A stretch of DNA of 64,000 nucleotides from Streptacidiphilus fuscans (GTDB lineage: Bacteria; Actinomycetota; Actinomycetes; Streptomycetales; Streptomycetaceae). Each line of letters opens with the position of its first letter. Position 1 is the first letter of the stretch. Shown here piece after piece: positions 22,564 through 33,770 of the stretch. The stretch spans positions 1 to 64,000 of the forward strand of contig NZ_JADPRT010000010.1 in NCBI RefSeq assembly GCF_015690355.1, in the 5' to 3' direction. A model generated the notes under the pieces. It was not told the DNA's origin, made no database searches, and saw only the letters and a list, made by a program, of their open reading frames with translations. A program made the translations under genes and the position numbers.

Positions 22564-24750
22564 TCAACGGCGACTCGGGTCCAGCTCGGTGACATTGTCG
22601 CTGTCACCGCTGGTGACAGTCGAGCCCGCCACGATCCGGCTCTCGCCCTTGGCCTTGCGGCGGTCGGCGTGACCGGGCCACCAGGCCGCGTGGCCGACGA
22701 GCGCGGTCAGCGACGGCGTGAAGAACATCGCCATCACGAACGCCGCGATCACGATACCGATGCTGATGGAGAATCCCATCTCCGCGAAGAGCGAGTTTCC
22801 GGCCAACATCATCGAGGCGAAGGTGCCGGCGAGGATCGCTCCGGCCGCGGCGACCGTCGGACCGGCGTGGCGGAGCGCCTGAGCGGCCGCCTCGCGCGGT
22901 TCGCGACCCTCGCGGGCCTCCTCACGGAGCCGGGAGATCATCAGGATGTTGTAGTCGGTACCGATCGCGACCACGAACAGATAGATGAAGACCGGCAGCA
23001 TGAACATCAGGCCGCCCTGGTTGTCCAGGTGCTGGAAGACCAGCACCGTCGAACCGAGGGTCGCGGCGAAGCCGAGGCCGACCGAGGCCATCAGGTACCA
23101 CGGCGCCACGACGCTGCGCAGCATCAGGCCCAGGATCAGCATGATCAGCACGGCCGCCGTCGGGAAGACCACCGAGTAGTCGCGGTCGATCGCCTTCTGG
23201 ATGTCCGCGTAGATCGCGGTGGTGCCGCCGACCAGGACCTTGGTGCCCGGCGGGGTGTCCGCGTGGGCCGTGTCGCGGAGCTGGCCCACCGTGGAGATGG
23301 CCGTGCTGCTCTGCGGGTCGCTGCTCAGCACGACGCTGATGTCCGCGGTGGTGCCGTTCGGGTTGTACTTGGCCGGGGCGACCTGGCCGACGCCGGAGAC
23401 CGAGGTGAGCTTCTCGCCCAGCCCGGCGACCGCGCCCTTGTCCAGCGGACTGCCGTTGGTGCTGGTGACGAAGACGTCGGTGGGCGTGGCCGCACCGGCG
23501 CTGTACGCCGTGGTGATGGTGTTCTGGACGACCATCGACTCCTCGGTCTTCGGCATGGAGCCGGAGCTGAAGTCGAAGCTCGCCGAGTAACCCGTGGAGA
23601 TCACGGCCAGACCGATCATGATCACGCCGGAGACGGCGGCGACCAGCGCCGGGCGGCGCTTGACGGTGTTGCCGATCGCGGCGTAGCGCGAGCTGGTCGG
23701 CTCGACCTTCCACTTCTTGGACGGGCCGAGGAGCACCCGCGGCGGGATCCAGGAGAAGACCGCCGGGATCAGGGTCAGACCGGCGAGCAGCGTGACCGCG
23801 ACGGAGATCGCCAGCGCCGGACCCATCTGCTTGAGGAAGGAGATGGAGGAGAGGCAGAGCGCGAGGAAGGCGATGATGACGGTGCCGGCGGCGGAGGCGA
23901 TCGCCTCGCCGACGCGGGCCACCGCGGTGATCATGGCTTCCTTGTGGTCGTCACCGGCTCGCAGTCGTTCTCGGTACCGGAACATCAGGAACAGGATGTA
24001 GTCGGTACCGACACCGAAGAGCACGACGATGAGGATGCCTGTCACCGACGAGTTCGAGGTGAGGTTCAGCAGCTTGGTGATGTCCGCGATCAGACCGTTG
24101 GCCGCGGTCAGCACCACGCCGATCAGGACGATCGGCATGATCGCCATCAGCGGCGCTCGGAATATCAGCAGCATCGCGATGATGATGATGCCGAAGGTGC
24201 CGAAACTGATGATGGCCTGACCGGTCTTCGACGAGTTCGACTGGTCGAGGACCTGCGCCGCCGTACCGCCGACCTTGGCGTTCAGGTCGCTGCCCGCGGT
24301 CAGCTGCTTGACGTCTGCGCGCAGCGCCGTGGCCGCGTCGGACATCTTCGTCTGGTCGGAGGTGTTGGTGCCGAGGTTGACCATCGCGAGGCCGTACTTG
24401 CCGTCCTTGGAGAACGGCATGCCGATGACGCCCTGGTTGAGCGGGATGTCGGTCTTGGCGGACAGCTCCTTGTTGATCTCGACGACCTGGGCCTTGTCCG
24501 CAGCGGTCAGCTGACCGCCGTCGGTGCGCTGGTAGAGGATCTCCGCGCCCGGCGTGAACTGGTGCGGGAAGGCACTCTGCTGCAGCTCCATCGCCTGGAT
24601 GGACTCGTAGCTCTTGGGCAGGAAGCTGCTCTCGTCACTGTTGGACTGAAGGGCCGGCGCGGAGGCCGCGATCGCGATCGCAGCCACCACCCAGGCGATC
24701 AGCGTCCAGAATGGGTGTCGGACGACCGTGCGTCCGATCCGGTGAAACAT
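22564..24750 (-). CDS. MMPL family transporter
   Basis: 728 residues with about 12 membrane segments in the RND/MMPL layout: an N-terminal helix, a periplasmic loop (about 45-170), a five-helix block, a second loop (about 380-520) and a second block. The intramembrane motif GVGTDYILFLMFRYRERL and its partner AIGTDYNILMISRLREE carry the proton-relay Asp-Tyr pairs. Related actinobacterial proteins export lipids or drugs. It is monocistronic and its promoter carries two operator-like dyads. No regulator gene is adjacent, so the repressor is likely encoded elsewhere. Confidence 0.92.
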   Translation of the reverse strand: MFHRIGRTVVRHPFWTLIAWVVAAIAIAASAPALQSNSDESSFLPKSYESIQAMELQQSAFPHQFTPGAEILYQRTDGGQLTAADKAQVVEINKELSAKTDIPLNQGVIGMPFSKDGKYGLAMVNLGTNTSDQTKMSDAATALRADVKQLTAGSDLNAKVGGTAAQVLDQSNSSKTGQAIISFGTFGIIIIAMLLIFRAPLMAIMPIVLIGVVLTAANGLIADITKLLNLTSNSSVTGILIVVLFGVGTDYILFLMFRYRERLRAGDDHKEAMITAVARVGEAIASAAGTVIIAFLALCLSSISFLKQMGPALAISVAVTLLAGLTLIPAVFSWIPPRVLLGPSKKWKVEPTSSRYAAIGNTVKRRPALVAAVSGVIMIGLAVISTGYSASFDFSSGSMPKTEESMVVQNTITTAYSAGAATPTDVFVTSTNGSPLDKGAVAGLGEKLTSVSGVGQVAPAKYNPNGTTADISVVLSSDPQSSTAISTVGQLRDTAHADTPPGTKVLVGGTTAIYADIQKAIDRDYSVVFPTAAVLIMLILGLMLRSVVAPWYLMASVGLGFAATLGSTVLVFQHLDNQGGLMFMLPVFIYLFVVAIGTDYNILMISRLREEAREGREPREAAAQALRHAGPTVAAAGAILAGTFASMMLAGNSLFAEMGFSISIGIVIAAFVMAMFFTPSLTALVGHAAWWPGHADRRKAKGESRIVAGSTVTSGDSDNVTELDPSRR

Positions 24751-24825
24751 GTCGATTGCCCCTCCACGGCATGGATCACCGCCACCCCCGGGTGAGGACG
24801 CGGGCAGCGCGATCTGGCCGCCCCT

Positions 24826-24890
24826 ACTTGTCGGGCGGCAGGTAAGTATCTGGGTGGCATCCTAAGAAACCTACTAGCCGGGCGGCAAGT
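24826..24890 (-). promoter_or_regulatory. Promoter of the MMPL gene with twin operator-like dyads
   Basis: On the minus strand TTGCCG (24883-24888) and TAGGAT (24859-24864) are 18 bp apart, a good sigma-HrdB promoter. Two 18-bp related sites flank it: 24873-24890 (ACTTGCCGCCCGGCTAGT, dyad ACT-N-GCCG-NN-CGGC-N-AGT) covers the -35, and 24826-24843 (ACCTGCCGCCCGACAAGT) lies about 9-27 nt downstream of the predicted transcription start. Placement across the promoter is typical of TetR- or MarR-type repression. Confidence 0.55.
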
Positions 24891-25017
24891 CGGGACGGAA
24901 GTCCCCGGTCCCCCTCACAGCTCTCTTAGGTCTGCCGACCTCATCTTGCCTGGCCGGAACAGCCTTCTACCTCGTCCCCCGGGTGGATCCGCCTCCTGCT
25001 CAGGGTGGAGATGCAGC

Positions 25018-25055
25018 CGTGAACCGCCCCCGAGAAGACTCGGGGCCGGTTCACG
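25018..25055 (-). terminator. Terminator of the vWA gene
   Basis: CGTGAACCG plus CCCCGAG pairs with CTCGGGG plus CGGTTCACG around an AAGA loop, with one C-C mismatch. It lies 50 bp beyond the vWA stop. A second hairpin, TGGGCCGCTCC with its complement at 25069-25091, sits closer to the stop. Confidence 0.7.
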
Positions 25056-25105
25056 CACCCGCACGTCGTGGGCCGCTCCCGGAGCGGCCCAACGGTGCCT
25101 CCCGC

Positions 25106-26197
25106 CTACAGCAGGACGAGAAGCTTGGTGCCGGACACCAGCTTTCGGTTGACCGAGGTCGACTGGACGAACACGGTGTACGCCGGGTTCTCGCCCGGCT
25201 TCACCGTGACCTCCGACACCGGCAGACCGAGAAGCCGCCGGGCCGCCGGGCCCGAGAACACCCTGCCGGTCATCCGACCGGTGGCCGGGTCCTTCTCCGC
25301 CACGGCGAGCTGCTTGTTGCCCTGGATCTTCTCGCGCTTGGACAGCTCGTAGAAGGCGCGACCGGTCGTGTACGTGTGCCCGGCACGCGTGACGAAGTCG
25401 CGGATCGGCATCTGCTCGTCGACCGGGATCAGGATGTACTTGCCGGTGTCCAGCGCGTCGAGATTGGCGTTCACCTCGGCGGTGCTCAGCTCCTTGCCCA
25501 TGGCGAAGAGGTTCCTGGTACCGCGCACACCCTGCTCGCGACCCCGCAGGAAGCTCGTGGCAGCCGTCTTGACGGTGCCTATCGCCTCCTCGACGCCCTT
25601 GCTGGAGTCCGCGTCCCAGATCGCGATGTTGCCCGCCGGGAAGCCGTACCCCTGAGCGGTGCGCTTGGCCAGCGAGTTGGGGACCAGGATCGCCGAGGTC
25701 CAGTGGTCGGGCAGCTCGTCCATCGCACCCCGGATCCGGCCCAGCCAGGAACCGAGGACGGCGTTCCCCTCGCCGCCTGCCATGCGGATGTGCATCTGGC
25801 CCACCTCCGACCAGCCGGAGGCGTTCTCCTCGCCGTCGGTGACGACGACCTGGAGGAAGGAGTGCTCCCCGTAGCCCTCCCAGATGTTCTTCAGGTCGTC
25901 GACGGACTTCACGGCCGCCTCGATCAACGCCGTCGCGCCGTTGTCGACCTGGTAGAGGCCACGGAGGGACGGCAGGTGCTTGACGTCCATGTCCCAGACC
26001 AGGTTCTGCACCTCGTGGTCGAAGGCGTAGAGGCTGATCCGGGTCTCGTGGCCGAGCCGGTCGGACTCCTCGTGCAGCCCCTTGACGAACTCGTCCACCA
26101 CGCGGACCAACTGTGCCTCGTGCTGACGCATCGAACCGGACTTGTCCACCACGAGGGAGACGTGGTTGACCTTGTGCTTGATCCTGTTCGTGGACAT
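25106..26197 (-). CDS. vWA domain protein (TerF-like)
   Basis: 363 residues. A von Willebrand factor A domain fills the first 200 residues, with MIDAS motif DKSGSM (18-23) after VNHVSLVV and a later TDGEENASGW; all metal-site residues look intact. The C-terminal 130 residues (KYILIPVDEQMPIRDFVTRA and on) are unfamiliar. The ATG at 26197 follows AAAGGGGTGGGG. There is no signal peptide, so the protein is cytoplasmic and probably binds partner proteins through Mg2+. It resembles vWA proteins near tellurium-resistance genes, but no ter gene is present here. Confidence 0.82.
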   Translation of the reverse strand: MSTNRIKHKVNHVSLVVDKSGSMRQHEAQLVRVVDEFVKGLHEESDRLGHETRISLYAFDHEVQNLVWDMDVKHLPSLRGLYQVDNGATALIEAAVKSVDDLKNIWEGYGEHSFLQVVVTDGEENASGWSEVGQMHIRMAGGEGNAVLGSWLGRIRGAMDELPDHWTSAILVPNSLAKRTAQGYGFPAGNIAIWDADSSKGVEEAIGTVKTAATSFLRGREQGVRGTRNLFAMGKELSTAEVNANLDALDTGKYILIPVDEQMPIRDFVTRAGHTYTTGRAFYELSKREKIQGNKQLAVAEKDPATGRMTGRVFSGPAARRLLGLPVSEVTVKPGENPAYTVFVQSTSVNRKLVSGTKLLVLL

Positions 26198-26331
26198 ACC
26201 CCACCCCTTTGCCGGCATTGCCACCATTGCCCAACGCTCGGTCGACGCCTTCCGGCGTCCCCCTCCAACGTTGACTCCACCCTATGCGGGAGCACTGACA
26301 ATTCGGCTCTGAGCTGGGGCTTTACGGTGGG

Positions 26332-27063
26332 TCAGACCGGCTGCCGCAGCGGCCAGACGCCGTCGACGACAGCCTCTGGGTCCTTGGACCGGCGCAGCCA
26401 GGACTGCAGGCCCTCCGCCCAGTCCGCGTGCCAGCGGATCTGTGCGAGGTGCAGCTCGGCCGGGTCGACCGCGCCGACCTGGTCCGGGTACCGCTCGGCC
26501 AGAGCCAGCGCCACGCGGACGGCCGCCAGCGCGTCGCTGCCCGCCTCGTGCGCCTCGGCCAGCTCGACGCCGTAGAGCGCGCAGGCGTTCTCCAGCGAAC
26601 GCGAACCCTTGCGGTACTTGTCCACCGCCCGGTCCACCGTGAGCGGGTCGAGCACCGGCCCGACCCCGCCACCATCAGGGACACCACCAACGCCGAGCTG
26701 ACGCTCCAGCGAGGGCAGGTCGTACCGGCGCAGCTCGGCGGCGAGCAGGCTCAGGTCGAACGGCGCGTTGTAGACAACGACAGGGACACCCTGCCGCCAG
26801 TACGTGACGAGTGCGGCCGCCACCTCGGCGACCACGTCTATCGCGGGACGTCCCTCGGCGACCGCGCGCTCGGTGGTGATGCCGTGCACGGCCGTGGCCT
26901 CGGCGGGGATGGCGATGCCCGGGTCGGCCAACCACGCACGCCGCCGGACAGGTTCGCCGGCCTTGGCCTCGATCAGCGCGGCGGAGACGATCCGGGACCG
27001 GCCGGGCTCGGTGCCGGTGGTCTCCAGATCGAAGCCGACCAGGGTGTCGTGCATCCAACTCAT
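26332..27063 (-). CDS. DEDDh 3'-5' exonuclease (DnaQ-like)
   Basis: 243 residues. Exo I is GFDLETTGTEP (Asp12, Glu14), Exo II NAPFDLSLL, and Exo III HEAGSDALAAV with its His and Asp, so the catalytic set is complete. The family includes the DNA polymerase III epsilon proofreading subunit and free-standing nucleases. This one has no UvrC or polymerase fusion. ATG 27063 has AGAGGA upstream. The vWA gene lies 134 bp downstream on the same strand. Confidence 0.9.
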   Translation of the reverse strand: MSWMHDTLVGFDLETTGTEPGRSRIVSAALIEAKAGEPVRRRAWLADPGIAIPAEATAVHGITTERAVAEGRPAIDVVAEVAAALVTYWRQGVPVVVYNAPFDLSLLAAELRRYDLPSLERQLGVGGVPDGGGVGPVLDPLTVDRAVDKYRKGSRSLENACALYGVELAEAHEAGSDALAAVRVALALAERYPDQVGAVDPAELHLAQIRWHADWAEGLQSWLRRSKDPEAVVDGVWPLRQPV

Positions 27064-27192
27064 CAGGCGCGTCCTCTCGTCCCTTTGCCGGACCATCATC
27101 CCGTGCGGCACTGACAAGCCCGCCACCAGGTCGGGAGGTCGGTCAGGCCAGGGGCTGAGAAGCAGACATGGGACAAGGACGAGGGAGCGAAG

Positions 27193-28479
27193 TCAGGAGA
27201 CGGGCCGCGAGTCCGCCCAGACTCCCTCGAACTCCTCCTGGTAGATCTGGAACAGGCCCGGCTCCGGGGGGCGACCCGGCATCAGCGGCGCGGACGTGCC
27301 GCCGCGCAGCACCAGCACCGGCGACTCCATCCCGCGCGAGCGCCGCAGGTACGGCTGCACCACGCCCAGCCCGTCCGGGCCGTCGCCGTCCACCAGGTAC
27401 GCCGAGGCGCGCGGCATCTCGTCGTAGACGCGGATCTCGAACGCGCCCGCGTCCCGCAGTCGGGCCCGCACCCGGCGCACATGCATGATGTTCATCTCCA
27501 CCGCCTTGCCCAACTCGCCACGCCCAAGGCCGAGTTCGCGCTCGCGACGACGCAGGGAGCTACTGGCGGGGTTGAGGAAGAGCAGCCGCACCCGGCAGCC
27601 GGAGTCGGCCAGGGCGACGAGTCGCCGACCGGTGAAGTTCTGGCAGAGCATGCTGAGGCCGATGCCGATGGCGTCCAGCCGCCGCGCGCCCGCCAGCAGG
27701 TCCTCGACCGGCAGGTCACGCTGGAGCCGGACCCGGTCCGCGTGGACGCCGATGACGTCGGCGTAGCGGTCGCCGACCAACTCCTCGACGGCGTCCACCG
27801 GGGCGCGCAGCGCCAGCGAGGCGGCGCCCTCGTGGACGCTGCCGTCGAGCAGGAGCAGCAGCCGGGCGGCGGCGCGCTCGGCCTGGGCCAGCACGTTCTC
27901 GGAGAGCGTGCGGTTGCGCGACACGACGTGCCGGGCCACCTCGAGCTCGTCCAGGGCGACCTCTATCTCGCGCCGGTCGTTCAGGAAGGGCTCGAAGCAG
28001 GGCCAGTGCTGGATCATCAGCTCACGCAACTGCGGCAGGGTGAGGAAGATCACGAGCGCGTCGTCGTCCGGGTCGAGCAGGTAGCCCTTGCGCCGGCTGA
28101 CCTCGCGGACCGCGCCGGCCCGCTGGACCCACTCCTCGCCCGCCGGTCCGGCCGCGGCGATGACCCAGTCGTCGCCGTGCGCGGGTTCGTAGACCGGGCG
28201 CAGCACCTCGGAGACCACCGAACGCAGCCGCTGCTCGACCAGGTTGAGCCAGACATAGGCGCGACCGGCGCGACGGACCCGGACCCTGGCCTCCTCCCAG
28301 GCCGTCCCGGGCCAGGCCAACGACGGCTCCAGCGAGCCCGGTTGGTGCGGAACGGTGCGGCCGAGGCCGGTCCGGGCGACTCGTTCGACGCCGGTGGGGG
28401 CGTCGCCCCGCGCCGCGCTCCCCGGGGAACCCCCGTCGGGGACCACCATTCCGGAGCTCACCGTCCGTCCCTCATCCAC
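27193..28479 (-). CDS. SAV2148-like HEPN domain protein
   Basis: 428 residues, GTG start with GAGGGA 5 nt upstream. The first 55 residues are low-complexity. A helical domain follows (AYVWLNLVEQRLRSVVSEVL, then a central ARHVVSRNRTLSENVL), which fits the HEPN family called SAV2148 in Streptomyces, as I recall it. The C-terminal half (IGIGLSMLCQNFTGRRLVAL, then RVRLLFLNPASSS) looks like a separate sensor or phospholipase-D-like domain seen in actinobacterial regulators. HEPN proteins are often RNA-targeting nucleases in stress or conflict systems, but I see no antitoxin neighbour, and activity is unproven. Confidence 0.7.
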   Translation of the reverse strand: MDEGRTVSSGMVVPDGGSPGSAARGDAPTGVERVARTGLGRTVPHQPGSLEPSLAWPGTAWEEARVRVRRAGRAYVWLNLVEQRLRSVVSEVLRPVYEPAHGDDWVIAAAGPAGEEWVQRAGAVREVSRRKGYLLDPDDDALVIFLTLPQLRELMIQHWPCFEPFLNDRREIEVALDELEVARHVVSRNRTLSENVLAQAERAAARLLLLLDGSVHEGAASLALRAPVDAVEELVGDRYADVIGVHADRVRLQRDLPVEDLLAGARRLDAIGIGLSMLCQNFTGRRLVALADSGCRVRLLFLNPASSSLRRRERELGLGRGELGKAVEMNIMHVRRVRARLRDAGAFEIRVYDEMPRASAYLVDGDGPDGLGVVQPYLRRSRGMESPVLVLRGGTSAPLMPGRPPEPGLFQIYQEEFEGVWADSRPVS

Positions 28480-28959
28480 GTCATCCCTCTTGGCCCGCTC
28501 GGCCGTTGGGGCGTGCGGTGCGGCGGCTCGCCCAGTCGGCCGCCCACACCGTACCGCGCCGGGCGGCCCGATGCGGACCGTCCGCGCGGGTCCGGACGAT
28601 CAGCTGACGATCAAGGGTACTTCGCCTCCCCGGGCAGGTGCAGCAGTTCGACACGGGGCAGTTCGGCGCGTCGACGGAACGTTCCTCCGCCCGTGCCCTC
28701 CCCCGAGCGGTCACCGCTGGGCCACCCGGACGTAAGCATCCGAACAACCGACGGACAGTCTCAAGGCAACAGTGGGACACAGACACTCGTTCGGGCGAAG
28801 AACCGGCAAGTCGGTCATGGGAACCCGTGTGCTACGCCACGATGCACTGGGACATGACGACGAGTCGGGGCGGGCATCACCCCGGGAGGGCCTCGATTCC
28901 GGGGCGCTCCGGGGTGTGCGCCGAGCCCCGCTCCGAGCGGACAGGATTGGTTGAGGACC
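28480..28959. other. 480-bp divergent intergenic region
   Basis: It separates the HEPN-family gene and glgX, which read away from each other, so it must hold both promoters. I see no convincing -35/-10 pair and no credible small gene. An 8-bp palindrome, TCAGCTGA, lies near 28600 between two ACGATCA copies. Confidence 0.5.
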
Positions 28960-31083
<2,124 letters not shown>

Positions 31084-31208
31084 ACGGCCTGGCTGCCCCG
31101 GCGTGAGCGCCGGCGAGGATACGGCGGGGGCACGGCGGCCGCATGTCGGTTCGACCGATTGCCCCCTCCGGGTCGTGACCTCGGTCGGCGTGGGGTAGGC
31201 GTGTGGGT

Positions 31209-33677
31209 ATGACTCCTGCCGCACGCCGGGTCCCGACGGCCAGCTACCGTCTGCAGCTCCAGCCCGGCTTCGGCTTCGCGCAGGCCGCGGCCGCGGTGCC
31301 GTACCTGGCGGACCTCGGCGTCTCGCACCTCCACCTGTCGCCGATCCTGCGGGCGGTACCGGGGTCGCGGCACGGCTACGACGTTGTCGACCACTCCGCC
31401 GTCAGCGCAGACCACGGCGGCGAGGCGGGGCTGCGGGCGCTGGCCGCGACGGCGCACGAGCACGGCCTCGGCCTGCTCGCCGACATCGTGCCCAACCACA
31501 TGGCCGTGCCCACCCCACTCCACCTCAACCGGCCGCTCTGGCACACGCTGCGCGAGGGCCCGGAGTCGCCGTGGGCGCGCTGGTTCGACATCGACTGGGA
31601 CGCCCAGCAGGACCGCGTACTGCTGCCCTTCCTCGGCGACCGACTGGGGGCCGTCCTGGCAGCAGGAGAACTCAAGGTCGAAGCGGCGGACGACGCAGGC
31701 GGCAGCGCGGGCGGCCCAGGCGACCCGGGCAGCGCAGGAAGCCCCGGCGGCGAGCCGGTGCTCCGGTACGGCGACCAGGTGTTCCCCCTCCGCCCCGGCA
31801 CGGAGCACCTCCCGCTACCGGAACTGCTGCGCCGCCAGTGGTACCGGCCCGCGTGGTGGCGGCTGGGCCGGACCGAGCTCAACTACCGCCGGTTCTTCAC
31901 GGTCAGCGAGCTGATAGCCGTCCGCGTCGAGCTGCCCGAGGTCTTCGACGCCACGCACGAGCTGCTGCTCCGGCTCCACGGCGAGGGCGTGCTGGACGGC
32001 TTCCGGGTGGACCACCCGGACGGGCTGGCCGACCCGCGTGGCTATCTGCGCCGCCTGCGGGACGCGTCCGGCGGGGCGCATGTCGTGGTCGAGAAGATCC
32101 TGACCGGCGACGAGACGCTGCCCGGTGACTGGCCGTGCGCCGGCACCACCGGCTACGACGCGCTGCGGCAGATCGACGGCGTGCTGACGGACGGCGCCGG
32201 TGTGGTCCGGGCGCTGCGGCCTCCGGCCGAGGTCGCCGCCGGAGCAGCGCAGCGCGGCAAGACCGAACTGGTCGCGCCGCAGGGTGAACTGGACGCGGAG
32301 GTGGCCCGGTTGGTCCGCGAGGTCGCCGCCGCCTGCGCCGACGAGCCGGATCTGCCCGACCAGCCGGGCCAGCCGGACCGGCCCGACGGGTCCGACCACC
32401 CGTCCTGGGCCGTCCGCCAGGCACTGGCGGGGCTGCTGACCGCCTTCCCCCGCTACCGGCCCTACCCGGTCCCGGGCGAACCACTGCCCGAGGCCGACGC
32501 GCAGGCGCTGCTGTCCCCGCCGGACGACGTGTTGCTCCCCGCCCCCTACGCCGCGACCGCCCGACTGATACGCGAGCTGCTGCTGGACCCCGACTCCCCC
32601 GCCTCGCTGCGTGCCCGGTTCGGCCAGACCTCGTCCGCCGTCGCAGCCAAGGGCGTCGAGGACACCGCCTACTACCGGCACCACCCGCTGCTCTCACTCA
32701 ACGAGGTCGGCGGCGAACCCGCCCGACCCGGCGTCACCCCCGAGCAGTTCCACGCCTTCTGCGCGCGGATCGCCCGGGACTGGCCGCACACCATGACGGC
32801 GCTCTCCACCCACGACACCAAGCGCAGCGCCGACGCCCGCGCCCGGCTCGCGGTCCTCGCCGAGCTGCCGGAGGAGTGGGTGACGGAGCGCGCGGCCTGG
32901 TCCGCGCTGGCCCCCGACGGCGGTCTGCCCCACGACCGCGACGCCGAGGACCTGCTCTGGCAGACCGCCTTCGCCGCCTGGCCCATCGACGGCGACCGGC
33001 TCACCGAGGTGATGCTCAAGTCGGTCCGCGAGGCCAAGCTCCACACCACCTGGACCGACCCCGACCCGGCCTACGAGCGCGCCGTCGCCGCGCTCGCCGG
33101 CTCGGTTCCGGAGACTCCCGCGCTGGCGGCGCGGATCGAGGCCTTCGTCGCGCGTACCGCGCCCTACGCCCGGGTCAACACCCTGGGCGCGGCCCTGCTC
33201 CACCTCACCATGCCCGGCGCGCCCGACCTCTACCAGGGCAGCGAGTTCCCGCTGTACACCCTGGTCGATCCGGACAACCGCGACGTGGTCGACTTCCCCG
33301 CCACGCCGGACGCGCACCCGCACCGGCATCCGCACGGCCTGGCCGCCGAGAAGGCCGACCTCACCCGCACCGCCCTGCATGCGCACAAGCACCTGGACCT
33401 TCATTCCGCCCCGGGAGCCCCGTACACGCCGTGGCAGACGCCGAGCCCGCACGCCCTCGCGTTCCTGCGCGGCGACGCGACGTTGACCGTGGTGACCCGC
33501 CTCCCGCACGGGCTGGAACGGTCCGGCGGTTGGGGCCGCCAGACACTCCCCCTGCCGCCCGGGACCTGGACCGAGGCGCTCACCGCCCGGACGGGCTTCT
33601 GGGGTGCGGTGGCCCTGGCGGACCTGCTGGCCGAACTCCCGGTGGCGCTGCTGGTCCGGACGGACCCCCCGGCCTGA
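31209..33677 (+). CDS. treY: Malto-oligosyltrehalose synthase
   Basis: 822 residues, starting at ATG 31209 (a GTG two codons earlier is possible). It isomerises the reducing-end glucose of maltodextrins to a trehalose unit. GH13 motifs are LLADIVPNHMAVP, the nucleophile in GFRVDHPDGLADP and the acid in VEKIL. Family-specific C-terminal sequence (LSTHDTKRSADARARL, PGAPDLYQGSEFP) is present. Two insertions are low-complexity, a Gly/Ala/Asp/Pro stretch near 165-185 and a DQPGQPDRPDGSD stretch near 385. treZ follows 93 bp later. Confidence 0.95.
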   Translation: MTPAARRVPTASYRLQLQPGFGFAQAAAAVPYLADLGVSHLHLSPILRAVPGSRHGYDVVDHSAVSADHGGEAGLRALAATAHEHGLGLLADIVPNHMAVPTPLHLNRPLWHTLREGPESPWARWFDIDWDAQQDRVLLPFLGDRLGAVLAAGELKVEAADDAGGSAGGPGDPGSAGSPGGEPVLRYGDQVFPLRPGTEHLPLPELLRRQWYRPAWWRLGRTELNYRRFFTVSELIAVRVELPEVFDATHELLLRLHGEGVLDGFRVDHPDGLADPRGYLRRLRDASGGAHVVVEKILTGDETLPGDWPCAGTTGYDALRQIDGVLTDGAGVVRALRPPAEVAAGAAQRGKTELVAPQGELDAEVARLVREVAAACADEPDLPDQPGQPDRPDGSDHPSWAVRQALAGLLTAFPRYRPYPVPGEPLPEADAQALLSPPDDVLLPAPYAATARLIRELLLDPDSPASLRARFGQTSSAVAAKGVEDTAYYRHHPLLSLNEVGGEPARPGVTPEQFHAFCARIARDWPHTMTALSTHDTKRSADARARLAVLAELPEEWVTERAAWSALAPDGGLPHDRDAEDLLWQTAFAAWPIDGDRLTEVMLKSVREAKLHTTWTDPDPAYERAVAALAGSVPETPALAARIEAFVARTAPYARVNTLGAALLHLTMPGAPDLYQGSEFPLYTLVDPDNRDVVDFPATPDAHPHRHPHGLAAEKADLTRTALHAHKHLDLHSAPGAPYTPWQTPSPHALAFLRGDATLTVVTRLPHGLERSGGWGRQTLPLPPGTWTEALTARTGFWGAVALADLLAELPVALLVRTDPPA

Positions 33678-33770
33678 AGCGGCACCCGGCGCCGGTCCGC
33701 GCTGGCCGTATGGCGGAAGGCGCGCGGGTGCAGGCATGCGCCCTGGACAGGCGCGGGTAGGAGATCACGT

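Noticed and set aside
22669..24795. A frame of 708 codons antisense to the first MMPL gene
   Set aside because: Charged, repetitive, no hydrophobic or conserved segment; the MMPL gene explains the DNA.
28772..28954. 60-codon frame upstream of glgX
   Set aside because: No ribosome binding site or domain, and it looks like random coding in the promoter region.
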